Shown here: positions 7,878 to 17,047 of the stretch, piece by piece
How the letters are laid out: the number at the start of each line of letters is the position of its first letter
How positions within the stretch are numbered: the stretch's first letter is position 1
Assembly (NCBI RefSeq): GCF_013337765.1
Contig: NZ_VBSB01000035.1
Location: 186,001-250,000, forward strand
DNA: 64,000 nt
Direction of reading: 5' to 3'
Source: Mycolicibacterium sphagni
GTDB lineage: Bacteria; Actinomycetota; Actinomycetes; Mycobacteriales; Mycobacteriaceae
Program-made: the position numbers and the translations under genes
Notes under the pieces: generated by a model
Databases searched by the model: none
What the model was told of the DNA's origin: nothing
Seen by the model: the letters and a program-made list of their open reading frames with translations, nothing else

Positions 7878-9380
7878 TCAGTTGGTCGGGAAGCCGAGGT
7901 TGATGCCGCCGTGGCTGGGGTCGAGCCAGCGGCTGGTGATGGCCTTCTGCCGGGTGAAGAACTGCACACCGTCCATCCCGTGGGCGTGGCTGTCGCCGAA
8001 CAGCGAGGCCTTCCACCCGCCGAAGCTGTAGTAGGCCATCGGAACTGGAATCGGCACGTTGATGCCGACCATGCCCACCTGCACCTCGTTCTGGAACCGT
8101 CGTGCCGCGCCGCCGTCGTTGGTGAAGATCGCGGTGCCATTGCCGTAGGGATTGCTGTTGATCAGCGCAAGAGCGTCGTCGTAGGTTTCGACGCGCACGA
8201 TCGCCAGCACCGGGCCGAAGATCTCGTCGGTGTAGACACTCATCTCTGGAGTCACGTTGTCCAGCAGGGTCGGGCCGAGCCAGAAGCCCTCCGAGAGACC
8301 GGAGCCTTCGCCGTCGATCTGAACCTGCCTGCCGTCGACGACGACCTTGGCGCCGTCGGCCTCGCCGGCGTCGATGTAGGACGCCACCTTGTCACGGTGC
8401 GCCTTGGTGACCAGCGGGCCCATATCCGAATCCTTGGTCCCGTCGCCGATTTTCAGCGGTGTGGTGCGTTCGGCGATCTTGGCGACGAGGTCGTCGGCGA
8501 TCGGGCCGACCGCCACCGCGGCGCTGATCGCCATGCAACGTTCACCGGCCGAGCCGAAGCCCGCGTTGACCATCGCGTCGGCGGCCAGGTCCAGGTCGGC
8601 GTCGGGCAGGATCACGGCGTGGTTCTTGGCGCCGCCGAGGGCCTGCACGCGCTTGTCGTGTGCGGTGCCGGTGGCGTAGACGTACTTGGCGATCGGGGTG
8701 GAACCGACGAAGCTGACCGAGGCCACCTTCGGGTTGGTCAGCAGTTCGTCGACCGCGGTCTTGTCACCCTGCAGCACGTTGAAGACGCCGGCGGGCAGGC
8801 CGGCTTCCTTCCACAGTGCCGCCAGCCACAACGCAGCGGTCGGGTCCTTCTCCGAGGGCTTGAGCACCACGGTGTTTCCGGTGGCGATGGCGATGGGGAA
8901 GAACCACATCGGCACCATGGCCGGGAAGTTGAACGGGCTGATGATGCCCACCACACCGAGCGGCTGGCGGATCGAGTAGACGTCGACCTTGGTCGAGGCG
9001 TTCTCGGTGTAGCCACCCTTGAGCAGATGCGGAATTCCGCAGGCGAATTCGACGACCTCCTGGCCGCGGCTGACCTCACCGAGTGCGTCGGAGACAACCT
9101 TGCCGTGCTCGCTGGTGATGATCTCGGCCAGCTCGCCCTTGCGCTCGTTGAGCAGCTCACGAAACTTGAAGAGCACGGCGGTGCGCTTGGCCAGTGAAGT
9201 GTCGCGCCACTGCGGGAACGCCGCGGCGGCGGCGTCGATGACCTTCTGCGCGTCGGCGACGTTGGCCAGGGCGACCTGGCCGGTGACCGCGCCGGTGGCC
9301 GGGTTGGTGACGGGTGCGGTCGCGCCGCTGGTACCCGCGAACGCTTCGTTGTTGAGCCAGTGGGTGATCGTGGTGGTCAT
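7878..9380 (-). CDS. iolA: Methylmalonate-semialdehyde dehydrogenase (acylating), inositol pathway
   Basis: A 500-residue aldehyde dehydrogenase of the MmsA/IolA type that converts malonate semialdehyde (from inositol) or methylmalonate semialdehyde to acetyl-CoA or propionyl-CoA. The catalytic Cys is C282 in GSAGERCMA; GGAKNHA at about 250 has the Asn typical of CoA-acylating members rather than the usual general-base Glu. SPFNFPAMVP marks the NAD-binding loop. The ATG at 9380 follows GAGAGAAC and lies 8 bp after the iolH stop. It is the last intact gene of the iol operon. Confidence 0.93.
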   Translation of the reverse strand: MTTTITHWLNNEAFAGTSGATAPVTNPATGAVTGQVALANVADAQKVIDAAAAAFPQWRDTSLAKRTAVLFKFRELLNERKGELAEIITSEHGKVVSDALGEVSRGQEVVEFACGIPHLLKGGYTENASTKVDVYSIRQPLGVVGIISPFNFPAMVPMWFFPIAIATGNTVVLKPSEKDPTAALWLAALWKEAGLPAGVFNVLQGDKTAVDELLTNPKVASVSFVGSTPIAKYVYATGTAHDKRVQALGGAKNHAVILPDADLDLAADAMVNAGFGSAGERCMAISAAVAVGPIADDLVAKIAERTTPLKIGDGTKDSDMGPLVTKAHRDKVASYIDAGEADGAKVVVDGRQVQIDGEGSGLSEGFWLGPTLLDNVTPEMSVYTDEIFGPVLAIVRVETYDDALALINSNPYGNGTAIFTNDGGAARRFQNEVQVGMVGINVPIPVPMAYYSFGGWKASLFGDSHAHGMDGVQFFTRQKAITSRWLDPSHGGINLGFPTN

Positions 9381-9388
9381 GGGTTCTC

Positions 9389-10264
9389 TCACTTCGTGTA
9401 TTTCTTGACGTAGTCGGTCATCGTCGCCAGCTGGTAGCGCGAAACCTCGTGGGCGTTCTCGTCTTCGGCGAATACCGAGGAGACCATTACGGTGTCGGAC
9501 CGGTCGTAGAAGCCGATTTCGGCGAGGCCGCCGAAGAACTCGTCCCAGTTGACGTCGCCGTCGCCGATCTTGAGGTGCTGATGCACGCGGACCGGATTGC
9601 CGGGCGGGTTGGTGATATACCGCAGGCCGTGGCTGCGGTGGTGATCCATGGTGTCGGCGACATGCACGAGCCGCAGCTTGTTGCCGGCCGCGCGGATGAT
9701 GTCGAGCATGTTGCCACCCATATGGAAGGTGTGACATGCCACGTAAACCATGCCGATGTTGGGTGAGTTGACCCCGCGGATGATGCGGAGCGCCTCCATC
9801 CCGTCCTCGACGAAGTCGTCGGGATGCGGGTCGATCCGGACGTCGAGCCCCTCACGCTCGATGATCGGCAGCAGTTCCTCCATGGACCGGAAGAACGACC
9901 GCTCGGATTCCTCGGCCCTTTCGGGACGCCCGGAGAACTCGGTGTTGATCACGTTCACCCCGAGGTCGACGGTGATTTGGATGACGCGCTTCCAGTTGCG
10001 CACCGCTGCCTCGCGGGCATCCTCGTCGGGGGCCGACCAGCGCAGCACCGGCAGCACCGAGGCGATCCCGACGCCCGCGTCACCGCAGGCCTTTCGGAAC
10101 TTGGCGACCAGCTCGTCATCGGCACGCGGGTGGTTGAAGAACGGGATGAAGTCCCGGTGCGGGGTCAGCTGCAGGTACTCGTACCCCAGATCGGCCACCA
10201 GTCGCGGGAATTCGAGCAACTGGTAGTCGTGATGGAACGGCGTGGGATCCAGGGCGGTCTTCAT
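9389..10264 (-). CDS. iolH: IolH-type sugar-phosphate isomerase/epimerase (TIM barrel)
   Basis: A 291-residue xylose-isomerase-like barrel. The N-terminus (KTALDPTPFHH, LVADLGYEYLQLTPHRDF) matches the IolH branch found in actinobacterial and enteric iol operons. Metal-ligand candidates are Glu in INTEFSG, Asp/His in RIDPHPDDF, the HTFHMGG and HVADTMDHHRSHG histidines and Glu in the final third. It is thought to isomerise inosose-level intermediates, but its exact reaction is not firmly established. One base separates its ATG from the iolG stop, so it is coupled to iolG. Confidence 0.8.
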   Translation of the reverse strand: MKTALDPTPFHHDYQLLEFPRLVADLGYEYLQLTPHRDFIPFFNHPRADDELVAKFRKACGDAGVGIASVLPVLRWSAPDEDAREAAVRNWKRVIQITVDLGVNVINTEFSGRPERAEESERSFFRSMEELLPIIEREGLDVRIDPHPDDFVEDGMEALRIIRGVNSPNIGMVYVACHTFHMGGNMLDIIRAAGNKLRLVHVADTMDHHRSHGLRYITNPPGNPVRVHQHLKIGDGDVNWDEFFGGLAEIGFYDRSDTVMVSSVFAEDENAHEVSRYQLATMTDYVKKYTK

Positions 10265-10265
10265 G

Positions 10266-11285
10266 TCAGGCCCCCGTGATGGATGCGCGCGACACCATGG
10301 CGACCTCGGCCGGCAGACCGCTGTTCAGCGACTGCACCCCGGCCTCGCACACCGCCGCGGCGGCATACCCGTCCCACGCCGAGGGGCCGTCGACATTGAC
10401 ACCGGAACGCACTGCGTCGACCCAGCGCTGGAATTCGGTGTCGTAGGCCTGCCCGAACCGCTCGCGAAAGCCAGGCGTGATCTGTCCACCCCGCGTGCCG
10501 TCGCTCCGCGTGCGGACCAGGCCGACGTCCAGACCGATCATGGCGCTGCCCTTTTCGGCGACGACCTCGGTGCGCACCTCGTAGGCGACACCCGTGGTGA
10601 CGAACAGCTCTACATCGACATGTTTGCCCGTGCTTGTCCTCATGATCGCGATCTGCGGGTCGGCGAGGCCGTCGGGCGCGGCGGGGTTCGCCGACGGTTT
10701 GATGATCTGGATCGAGACGATCTCCTCGTCGAACAGGAAGCGGGCCACGTCCACCTCGTGCACCAGCGAATCCCGCACCACCATCGCCGAACCGAAGCTC
10801 GGCGGCACCGCGGGATTGCGGTGTGCGCAGTGCAGCACCAGCGGGCGGCCCAGCTCGCCGGCGTCCAGCATGGCTTTCAACCGCGCGTACTCGTGGTCGA
10901 AGCGGCGCATGAAACCGACCTGGATGAGCCGCTTTCCGAGCTCGGCCTCGCGGCGGACGACCTCGAGCGAGGTCTCCACATCCGTGGTAAGCGGCTTTTC
11001 GCACAGCACCGGTTTTCCGTGCTCCAGGCACGCCAGCAGTTGCTTCTCGTGGGCGGGACCCGGCGTGGCCAGCACGACGGCGTCGACATCGGGATCGGCG
11101 ATCGCGTCGAGCGGATCGGAGATCACCCGGCAGCCCGGGATACCCGCGGCGATCTGCTCGGCCTTCTCGATGAGGTAGTCGTTGACGACGGTTACCCGGG
11201 CACCGGAGATCCTCGACGTCAGGCGGGCGACGTGGTCGGCGCCCATGATACCCACGCCGAGAACGGCGACACGAAGGTCAGACAT
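10266..11285 (-). CDS. iolG: myo-Inositol 2-dehydrogenase
   Basis: A 339-residue Gfo/Idh/MocA enzyme, the best candidate in the window for the first step of inositol breakdown (myo-inositol + NAD+ to 2-keto-myo-inositol). It carries GVGIMGADHVARL, CEKPLTT and GFMRRFDHEY, and the catalytic pair in VVRDSLVHEVD (Asp, then His four residues on). The ATG at 11285 is preferred because AGGAG lies about 10 bases upstream and an ATG three codons earlier has poorer spacing. It sits between iolE (18 bp) and iolH (1 bp). Confidence 0.88.
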   Translation of the reverse strand: MSDLRVAVLGVGIMGADHVARLTSRISGARVTVVNDYLIEKAEQIAAGIPGCRVISDPLDAIADPDVDAVVLATPGPAHEKQLLACLEHGKPVLCEKPLTTDVETSLEVVRREAELGKRLIQVGFMRRFDHEYARLKAMLDAGELGRPLVLHCAHRNPAVPPSFGSAMVVRDSLVHEVDVARFLFDEEIVSIQIIKPSANPAAPDGLADPQIAIMRTSTGKHVDVELFVTTGVAYEVRTEVVAEKGSAMIGLDVGLVRTRSDGTRGGQITPGFRERFGQAYDTEFQRWVDAVRSGVNVDGPSAWDGYAAAAVCEAGVQSLNSGLPAEVAMVSRASITGA

Positions 11286-11303
11286 GGCTCTCAATCTCCT
11301 GAT

Positions 11304-12206
11304 CTAGAAGCGGATTGCGGGGATACCGCAGGATCCGAGGTAGTTGCGGGTGCGTTTGGCGATCGGCAGCGGAGCGTCGACCTCACACGGGTACATGTCC
11401 TGCTCGACGATCGCGAACACGTCGATACCGAGCTTCTCGATCTCGGCGAGAAGCGGTGGCATGTCAGGGATTCCGCGCGGCGGCTCGGTCATCGCGCCGA
11501 GTTTGACGGCCTCGCCGAACGGGAGGTCCTCGGCCTCGACCTTGGCTCGCACTTCCGGGTCGACCTGCTTGAGGTGCAGGTAGCCGATGCGCTCGGGTGC
11601 GCGGCGGATGATGGCGATGTTGTCGCCACCGCAGTAGGAGATGTGGCCGGTGTCCAGGCAGAGGTTGACGAACTCGCCGTCGGTGCCGTCGAGGAAGCGG
11701 TAGACGTTCTCCTCGGTGTCGACGTGACTGTCGGCATGCGGGTGATACTGCGCACGCACCCCGTACTGCTCGAACATCGCCTTACCCAGTTCGTTCATGC
11801 CCTGGGTCTTCTTGTGCCACTGCTCAGATGTCAGCGTCCGGTCTTCCAGCACCGCACCCGAAGACGGGTCGCGCCACATCTCCGGGATGACCACAACATG
11901 CTTACCGCCAACGGCGGCAGTCAGTTTCGCGACGTCCTCGATCTGCTTCCACACTGCTTCCCACGAATCGTCCTGGTGCAGGTGCTCGAACACCGTCCCG
12001 GCCGACAGCTTGAGGTTGCGGGCCGCGAGCTCGTCGGAGAGCTGTTGGGGATCGGTCGGCAGGTACCCGAACGGTCCCAGCTCGATCCACTGGTATCCCG
12101 AGGCGGCGACCTCGTCGAGGAACCGGGTGTAGGGCGTCTGCTGCGGATCATTGGGGAACCACACGCCCCAGGAGTCGGGGGCGGATCCGACGAGAATTGT
12201 GCTCAC
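11304..12206 (-). CDS. iolE: Inosose dehydratase
   Basis: A 300-residue TIM-barrel protein of the inosose dehydratase branch, predicted to remove water from 2-keto-myo-inositol to give the diketone used by IolD. Recognised from GSAPDSWGVWFP at the start, IELGPFGYLPTD, the YHPHADSHVDTEE metal-binding segment, CLDTGHISYCGGD and LHLKQVDPEV. The ATG follows AAGGACGTCC and is 11 bp downstream of iolD. The first-cluster location and full metal-site set make iolE more likely than iolH, though these barrels are easily confused. Confidence 0.82.
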   Translation of the reverse strand: MSTILVGSAPDSWGVWFPNDPQQTPYTRFLDEVAASGYQWIELGPFGYLPTDPQQLSDELAARNLKLSAGTVFEHLHQDDSWEAVWKQIEDVAKLTAAVGGKHVVVIPEMWRDPSSGAVLEDRTLTSEQWHKKTQGMNELGKAMFEQYGVRAQYHPHADSHVDTEENVYRFLDGTDGEFVNLCLDTGHISYCGGDNIAIIRRAPERIGYLHLKQVDPEVRAKVEAEDLPFGEAVKLGAMTEPPRGIPDMPPLLAEIEKLGIDVFAIVEQDMYPCEVDAPLPIAKRTRNYLGSCGIPAIRF

Positions 12207-12217
12207 GATGGACGTCC

Positions 12218-14167
12218 TTAACGGTCTGACGGGTTGATAAGGGGGCGTTGGACTTTCTTCCAGTCCGCATACCGTTGGTAGGCGGACTGAGTGGACTCCA
12301 GGGTGGAGACCTCACTGACTGGCACATCCCACCAGGACTGACTGTCCGGCGCGAAGATCAAGGGATCGGTCTCTACATGAATAACCGTGCTGCGGTCGGC
12401 AGCCTTGGCGGCCTTGACCGCGTCGGCGAACTCGGCGGCCGTGGTCACCTTGATGACGTCGGCGCCGAGGCTGGCGGCGTTGGCCGCCAGGTCGACGGGC
12501 AGCTTGTCGCCGTCGAGCCTGCCGTCGTCGCTGCGGTAGCGGTAGGACGTGCCGAAGCGCTGCGAACCCAGCGACTCGGAAAGGCCACCGATGGAGGCGA
12601 ATCCGTGATTCTGCACCAGAACCGGGATGACCTTGATGCCCTCCTGGACGGCGGTCACCAGTTCGGTGGCCATCATCAGATAGGAGCCGTCGCCGACCAT
12701 GATGAACACGTCGCGGTCGGGGCCGGCCATCCGCACGCCGAGACCGCCGGCGATCTCGTAACCCATGCACGAGTAGCCGTACTCGACGTGGTAGCCCTTG
12801 CGATCGCGGGTGCGCCACAACTTGTGCAGATCCCCTGGCATCGACCCTGCGGCGCACACCACGACGTCACGCGGCTCCGAAAGCGTATTGACTAATCCGA
12901 TGACCTGGTTCTGGTTGAGCTGAGCCCCGTCTTCGGTCGCGTACACCGCGGACACGGTGTCTTCCCACTCCTGGGCGAGTTCGGTTACCCGAGAGCGGTA
13001 TTCGTCGCTCACTGTGTAGCTGTCCAGCGCGGGGATCAGTGCCTCGATGGCTTCCCTGGCATCGGCGACGACACTGACGCCACCCTGTTTGACCGAGTCC
13101 AGCGAGGCCACGTTGATGTTGACGAACCGCACGTGCGGGTTGTTGAACGCGGTCCGCGACGCCGAGGTGAAATCGCTGTAGCGGGTGCCGATCCCGATGA
13201 CCACATCGGCGTCGGCGGCCAGCGCGTTGGCGGCGGTGGTGCCGGTGGATCCGACAGCGCCGACGCTCTGCGGATGGTCGAAGCGCAGCGAGCCCTTGCC
13301 CGCCTGGCTTTCGGCGACCGGGATACCGGTCTGCACGCAGAACGCGGCCAACGCGTCTTCGGCCTCGGAGTAGTGCACACCGCCACCGGCAACGATCAGG
13401 GGTTGCCGCGCAGCGGCGATGATCTCGGCTGCACGGGCGATCACGGAACGTTCCGGCAGCGGCCGGGCGACGTGCCACGTGCGTTCGGCGAACAGCGATT
13501 CCGGCCAGTCGTGGGCCTCGGCCTGGACGTCCTGGGGGATCGACACCGTGGCCGCACCGGTTTCGACGGGGTCGGTCAGTACCCGCATGGCACCGAGCAG
13601 TGCGGCCGGCAGCTGCTCGGGCCGCCACACCCGGTCGAAGTACCGGGACAACGGTTTGAACGCGTCGTTGACGGTCACATCGCCGGACGACGGCAGCTCG
13701 AGCTCTTGCAGCACGGGGGAGCTGACCCGGGTGGCGAACGTGTCGGCGGGCAGGAGCAGCACCGGCACGCGGTTGATGGTCGCCAGCGCGGCGCCGGTCA
13801 GCATGTTGGTGGAGCCTGGCCCGACGCTGGCGGTGACGGCCCACGTCTGCAGCCGGTCCTTCTGCCGGGCATAGGCGACCGCGGTGTGCACCATGGCCTG
13901 CTCGTTGCGGCCGAGCACGTACTTGAGGCCGGGTTCGCGGCCTGCGTCCAAGGCTTCGACTTCGTCCTGCAGCAGTGCCTGGCCGAGCCCGGCCACGTTG
14001 CCGTGCCCGAAGATACCGAAGCATCCGGCGAAGAACTTGCTGCGCAACCCGTCGCGTTCGACGTACTGGTTGGCCAGGAACCGAATGGTGGCCTGGGCGA
14101 CGGTGAGTCGCACGGTGGCTTCGGTGTCAGGAAGCTTCTCGCCTCCCTTGGGCGCGGTCGATACCAC
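12218..14167 (-). CDS. iolD: 3D-(3,5/4)-trihydroxycyclohexane-1,2-dione hydrolase (ThDP)
   Basis: A 649-residue thiamine-diphosphate enzyme that opens the inositol ring, giving 5-deoxyglucuronate. Visible are the N-terminal RLTVAQATIRFLANQY typical of IolD, GCFGIFGHGNVAG, the central TLGTRYSD-like GIGTRYSDFT segment and the ThDP motif around IMVGDGSYLMMATEL, 28 residues after GYSCMGYE. The GTG at 14167 is chosen because AAGGAG lies seven bases upstream inside the end of iolB and the product then starts where the family does; longer in-frame starts would sit within iolB. Confidence 0.93.
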   Translation of the reverse strand: MVSTAPKGGEKLPDTEATVRLTVAQATIRFLANQYVERDGLRSKFFAGCFGIFGHGNVAGLGQALLQDEVEALDAGREPGLKYVLGRNEQAMVHTAVAYARQKDRLQTWAVTASVGPGSTNMLTGAALATINRVPVLLLPADTFATRVSSPVLQELELPSSGDVTVNDAFKPLSRYFDRVWRPEQLPAALLGAMRVLTDPVETGAATVSIPQDVQAEAHDWPESLFAERTWHVARPLPERSVIARAAEIIAAARQPLIVAGGGVHYSEAEDALAAFCVQTGIPVAESQAGKGSLRFDHPQSVGAVGSTGTTAANALAADADVVIGIGTRYSDFTSASRTAFNNPHVRFVNINVASLDSVKQGGVSVVADAREAIEALIPALDSYTVSDEYRSRVTELAQEWEDTVSAVYATEDGAQLNQNQVIGLVNTLSEPRDVVVCAAGSMPGDLHKLWRTRDRKGYHVEYGYSCMGYEIAGGLGVRMAGPDRDVFIMVGDGSYLMMATELVTAVQEGIKVIPVLVQNHGFASIGGLSESLGSQRFGTSYRYRSDDGRLDGDKLPVDLAANAASLGADVIKVTTAAEFADAVKAAKAADRSTVIHVETDPLIFAPDSQSWWDVPVSEVSTLESTQSAYQRYADWKKVQRPLINPSDR

Positions 14168-14169
14168 GG

Positions 14170-15045
14170 TCAGGCTCCTTGGCGGGACGGGCTGCCCATC
14201 GGCAGCCGGGGGTCGATCTCCTGGTGCTCCCAGCTGCCGCGCAGCCAAGTGTGGTTCGGGTCGTCACAGATCAGCCAGGCCCGGTTCGGGCCGGAGCCGG
14301 CCATCACGTTGAGGTAGTACATGTGGTGGCCGGGTGCCGCGATCGATGGGCCGTGATAGCCGTGCGGCACCAGCACCACATCGCCGGAGCGGACCTCTTC
14401 GAGCACCTCGATCGGGCGCGCCGGGGTGCCGTACACCCGGTGATAGCCGAACCCCGGCGTGCCGGCGGGGCTGTCGTCGATCTCGAAGTAGTAGATCTCC
14501 TCGAGCTGGGTTTCGACGTCGGTGTTCTCCTCGTGCTTGTGTGCGGGGTAGCTCGACCAATTGCCGCCGGGGGTGATCACCTCGCAGGCGATCAGCGAGT
14601 CGGCGTCGAATGTGGTTGCGGTGCCGAAGTTGTGTACCTGGCGGCTGCAGTTGCCAGCGCCGCGTAGCTCCACGGACACATCGGCGGCGGCCACCCGGCG
14701 GTTCGGGAACGACCGCGACGCGCGGGCGCCGCAGATCGCAAAGCGACCCTCCCCGGCGATGACGTACTCCTGGCCGATACCCAGGTACACCATGTCGGCC
14801 GGTCCGTCGAAGACCGATTCCCGCCGCGACAGGTCGAAGGTCTCGCCGCCGCACGACACGGTGCCCCCGCCGGCCAGCGGCAGGATCATCACTTCGGTGC
14901 TTCCGGTATGCAGCTCGGCCGTCTGCGAGTCGTCCAATTCCAATACCTGCAGCGAGCATTCGGCCCAACCGGCCGACTCCGGGGTGACGTCGACGGTGAA
15001 TGGCAGCTGCGCGCTGCGCGCCGGAATGTAGTACTTGCTGTTCAT
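14170..15045 (-). CDS. iolB: 5-Deoxy-glucuronate isomerase
   Basis: A 291-residue bicupin that converts 5-deoxyglucuronate to 2-deoxy-5-keto-gluconate, the fourth inositol step. The metal site is seen in SYPAHKHEENTDVETQLEEIYYFEI (given here by its core, PAHKHEE, and the EEIYYF strand), and the C-terminal cupin carries VLVPHGYHGPS and APGHHMYYLNVMAG. The length matches the IolB family. Its stop is two bases before the iolD start, and its own ATG follows GAGGTG. The order B-D-E-G is standard for an actinobacterial iol operon. Confidence 0.93.
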   Translation of the reverse strand: MNSKYYIPARSAQLPFTVDVTPESAGWAECSLQVLELDDSQTAELHTGSTEVMILPLAGGGTVSCGGETFDLSRRESVFDGPADMVYLGIGQEYVIAGEGRFAICGARASRSFPNRRVAAADVSVELRGAGNCSRQVHNFGTATTFDADSLIACEVITPGGNWSSYPAHKHEENTDVETQLEEIYYFEIDDSPAGTPGFGYHRVYGTPARPIEVLEEVRSGDVVLVPHGYHGPSIAAPGHHMYYLNVMAGSGPNRAWLICDDPNHTWLRGSWEHQEIDPRLPMGSPSRQGA

Positions 15046-15051
15046 TGCACC

Positions 15052-15930
15052 TCACCTCACCATCGACACGGCGGTCGCGACAGCAGAACTCACGTCCTCG
15101 TCGGCCGGGTACAGCAGGGTGCGGCCCACGATCAGACCGCGCACCGACGGCAGCGACAGCGCCTTTTCCCAACTGGCGAAGGCCTCGTCGGGATCGGTGG
15201 GGTCGCCACCTAGGAGGAGGGTGGGCAGAGTGGTGGACTCCATCACCCGATCCATCTCCTCGACGACCGGCAGCTTCATCCAGGTGTAGGCCGATGTCGA
15301 TCCCAGCCCCTGGCTGATGTGGATGGACTTGATCACCGCATCGGGGCTCAGGTCGTTGCGGACCTTGCCGTCGACGCGGGCAGACATGAACGGCTCGACC
15401 ATGGCGATCAGACCGTGTGCGGCCAGCTCGTCGACGGCCTGCGCGCATGCGGCCATCGTCGCCACCGTGCCGGGATCGTCGAGCGCGATGCGGCACAACA
15501 TCTTTCCGCCGTTCATCTTCGCCGCGGCGGTCGACGCCGCGGTGGCGCCCGTCATCCGGTCGTCGAACTCGAATTCCGCACCGGCCAGGCCGCCGCGGTT
15601 GAAGCTCGAGAACACCACCTTGTCCTCGAGCGCGCCGAGCAGCAGCAGGTCGTCGAGGATGTCGGAGGTGGCCAGCACGCCGTCGACCCCGGGATCGGCC
15701 AGCGCGGTGCGCAGTCGGTCGAGCAGGTCGGTGCGGCTGTTCATCGCGGTGGGTCGCGAGCCGACGGCCAGCGCACCCCGGGCGGGGTGGTCGGCCGCGA
15801 CGATCATCAAGCGGCCGTTGCCGCGCATGACGGGCCGGGTGGTGCGGTTCTGCCACGCCCGCGCGATCGCGGCCGGGTCGGCCGCCCGCAACTCGGTGAT
15901 GTCGGCGTAGTCCTTGCAGGGGCTAGACAT
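15052..15930 (-). CDS. Cgl0159-type (beta/alpha)8 protein, probable inositol-pathway aldolase
   Basis: A 292-residue barrel resembling class I aldolases of the DeoC/FbaB group and the actinobacterial Cgl0159 family. Candidate lysines for a Schiff base occur in YTWMKLPV and NGGKMLCRI; IVAADHPARG and LLLGGDPTD are conserved-looking strand ends. No classical IolJ (class II, zinc) aldolase is present in the cluster, so this protein is the natural candidate for cleaving 2-deoxy-5-keto-gluconate 6-phosphate into DHAP and malonate semialdehyde. Its start overlaps iolC by eight bases, which supports coupled function. The reaction is inferred from context. Confidence 0.75.
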   Translation of the reverse strand: MSSPCKDYADITELRAADPAAIARAWQNRTTRPVMRGNGRLMIVAADHPARGALAVGSRPTAMNSRTDLLDRLRTALADPGVDGVLATSDILDDLLLLGALEDKVVFSSFNRGGLAGAEFEFDDRMTGATAASTAAAKMNGGKMLCRIALDDPGTVATMAACAQAVDELAAHGLIAMVEPFMSARVDGKVRNDLSPDAVIKSIHISQGLGSTSAYTWMKLPVVEEMDRVMESTTLPTLLLGGDPTDPDEAFASWEKALSLPSVRGLIVGRTLLYPADEDVSSAVATAVSMVR

Positions 15931-16894
15931 TGACGGCCTCTACCGCGGTCTGCTCGGCGAGTGCGGCGACCTCGTCGGCTGTCGGCATCGCCGTCGAGCA
16001 CTCCAGCCGCGAGGCGACGATCGCGCCGGCGGCGTTCGCGTAGCGCAACGTCTTCTCCAGCGGCCATCCGTGCAACAGGCCGTGGCATAGGCTGCCGCCG
16101 AAACTGTCGCCGGCGCCGAGTCCGTTGATGACGTCGACGTCGACCGGCGGCACCGTCACCGAGGCGCTCCGGGTCTTGCCGAGTACTCCGCGCGGGCCTT
16201 GTTTGACGATCGCCAGCTGCACACCCAGATCGAGCAGTGCGTCGGCGGCCTTGTGCGGGTTGGTCTCTCCGACGGCGATCTCACACTCTTCCCGGTTGCC
16301 GACTGCCACGGTGACGTAGGACAGCGCGCGCTGAACCTGTTCAGATGCCGCCGCGGGGGAGTCCCAGAACATCGGTCGGTAATCGAGATCCAGCACCGTC
16401 AGCGGTTGTCTGGCGCGAGCCTCCCACGCGGCGAAATGTGCACCGCGGCTTGGCTCTTCGGACAGTCCGGTGACCGTCGACCAGTACAGCCGGGCGTCGC
16501 GGATTGCGGTGAGGTCGAGCTCGCCGGCCGTGATCTGCAGGTCGGGCGCGCTGGGCTTGCGGTAGAAGTACAGCGGGAAGTCGTCGGGCGGGAACATCTC
16601 GCAGAACGTCACCGGCGTCGGGTATTCCGCGTGGATGTTCACGTAGCGGTTGTCGACGTCCAGGCGATCCAGTTCCGCGCGCACGTACCGGCCGAACGGG
16701 TCGGCTCCGACGCCGGAGATCAGTGCGGTGCGGTTACCGAGGCGGGCGGCCGCCACGGCGACGTTCGCTGCGCTGCCGCCGAGGAACTTGCCGAAGGACT
16801 CCACGTGTTCCAGGCCGACACCGACCTGAAGCGGGTAGATGTCGACGCCACTGCGCCCGATGGCGAGTACGTCGAACTGTGGGGTAGTAGTCAC
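15923..16894 (-). CDS. iolC: 5-Dehydro-2-deoxygluconokinase
   Basis: A 323-residue PfkB-family kinase that phosphorylates 2-deoxy-5-keto-gluconate. The two PfkB signatures are clear: GGSAANVAVAAARLG near residue 39 and GLGAGDSFGG with catalytic D263. IGRSGVDIYPLQ and TPVTFCEMFPPDDFPLYFYR are characteristic of IolC. The start is GTG at 16894, preceded by GAAGAGAG. It is the first gene of the minus-strand iol operon, divergent from the GntR regulator, with a predicted operator 63-84 bp upstream. Confidence 0.92.
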   Translation of the reverse strand: MTTTPQFDVLAIGRSGVDIYPLQVGVGLEHVESFGKFLGGSAANVAVAAARLGNRTALISGVGADPFGRYVRAELDRLDVDNRYVNIHAEYPTPVTFCEMFPPDDFPLYFYRKPSAPDLQITAGELDLTAIRDARLYWSTVTGLSEEPSRGAHFAAWEARARQPLTVLDLDYRPMFWDSPAAASEQVQRALSYVTVAVGNREECEIAVGETNPHKAADALLDLGVQLAIVKQGPRGVLGKTRSASVTVPPVDVDVINGLGAGDSFGGSLCHGLLHGWPLEKTLRYANAAGAIVASRLECSTAMPTADEVAALAEQTAVEAVNV

Positions 16895-16956
16895 GTCAGC
16901 TCTCTTCAGGGCTCGATGGGGACTTGCTACGACTGTGCCCCTCGCCCCAGCGGTCT

Positions 16957-16978
16957 GTCAATACTTTGTCCTGACATT
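16957..16978 (-). promoter_or_regulatory. Predicted iol operator/promoter element, site 1
   Basis: On the minus strand this 22-bp element runs AATGTC, three bases, ACAAAGT, one base, TTGAC, and the next base makes a TTGACA -35. It matches 19 of 22 positions with the element at 21027-21048, both pointing toward the transport or catabolic genes they precede. A weak CACAGT lies 18 bp beyond as a possible -10. The GntR regulator encoded on the other side of this gap is the obvious ligand-responsive binder, and the site could also control that gene itself. Confidence 0.65.
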
Positions 16979-17047
16979 CTATCTTTTATACAGTCGGTGC
17001 TAGACTTCAGCTACTGTTGGGGTTTCGAGTTCGAGATCGGAGTCGAT

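Noticed and set aside
10242..12221. 659-codon open frame on the plus strand opposite iolG and iolE
   Set aside because: Typical high-GC shadow frame: Arg/His/Gly-rich, no ribosome site, no family resemblance, and both genes opposite are well supported.
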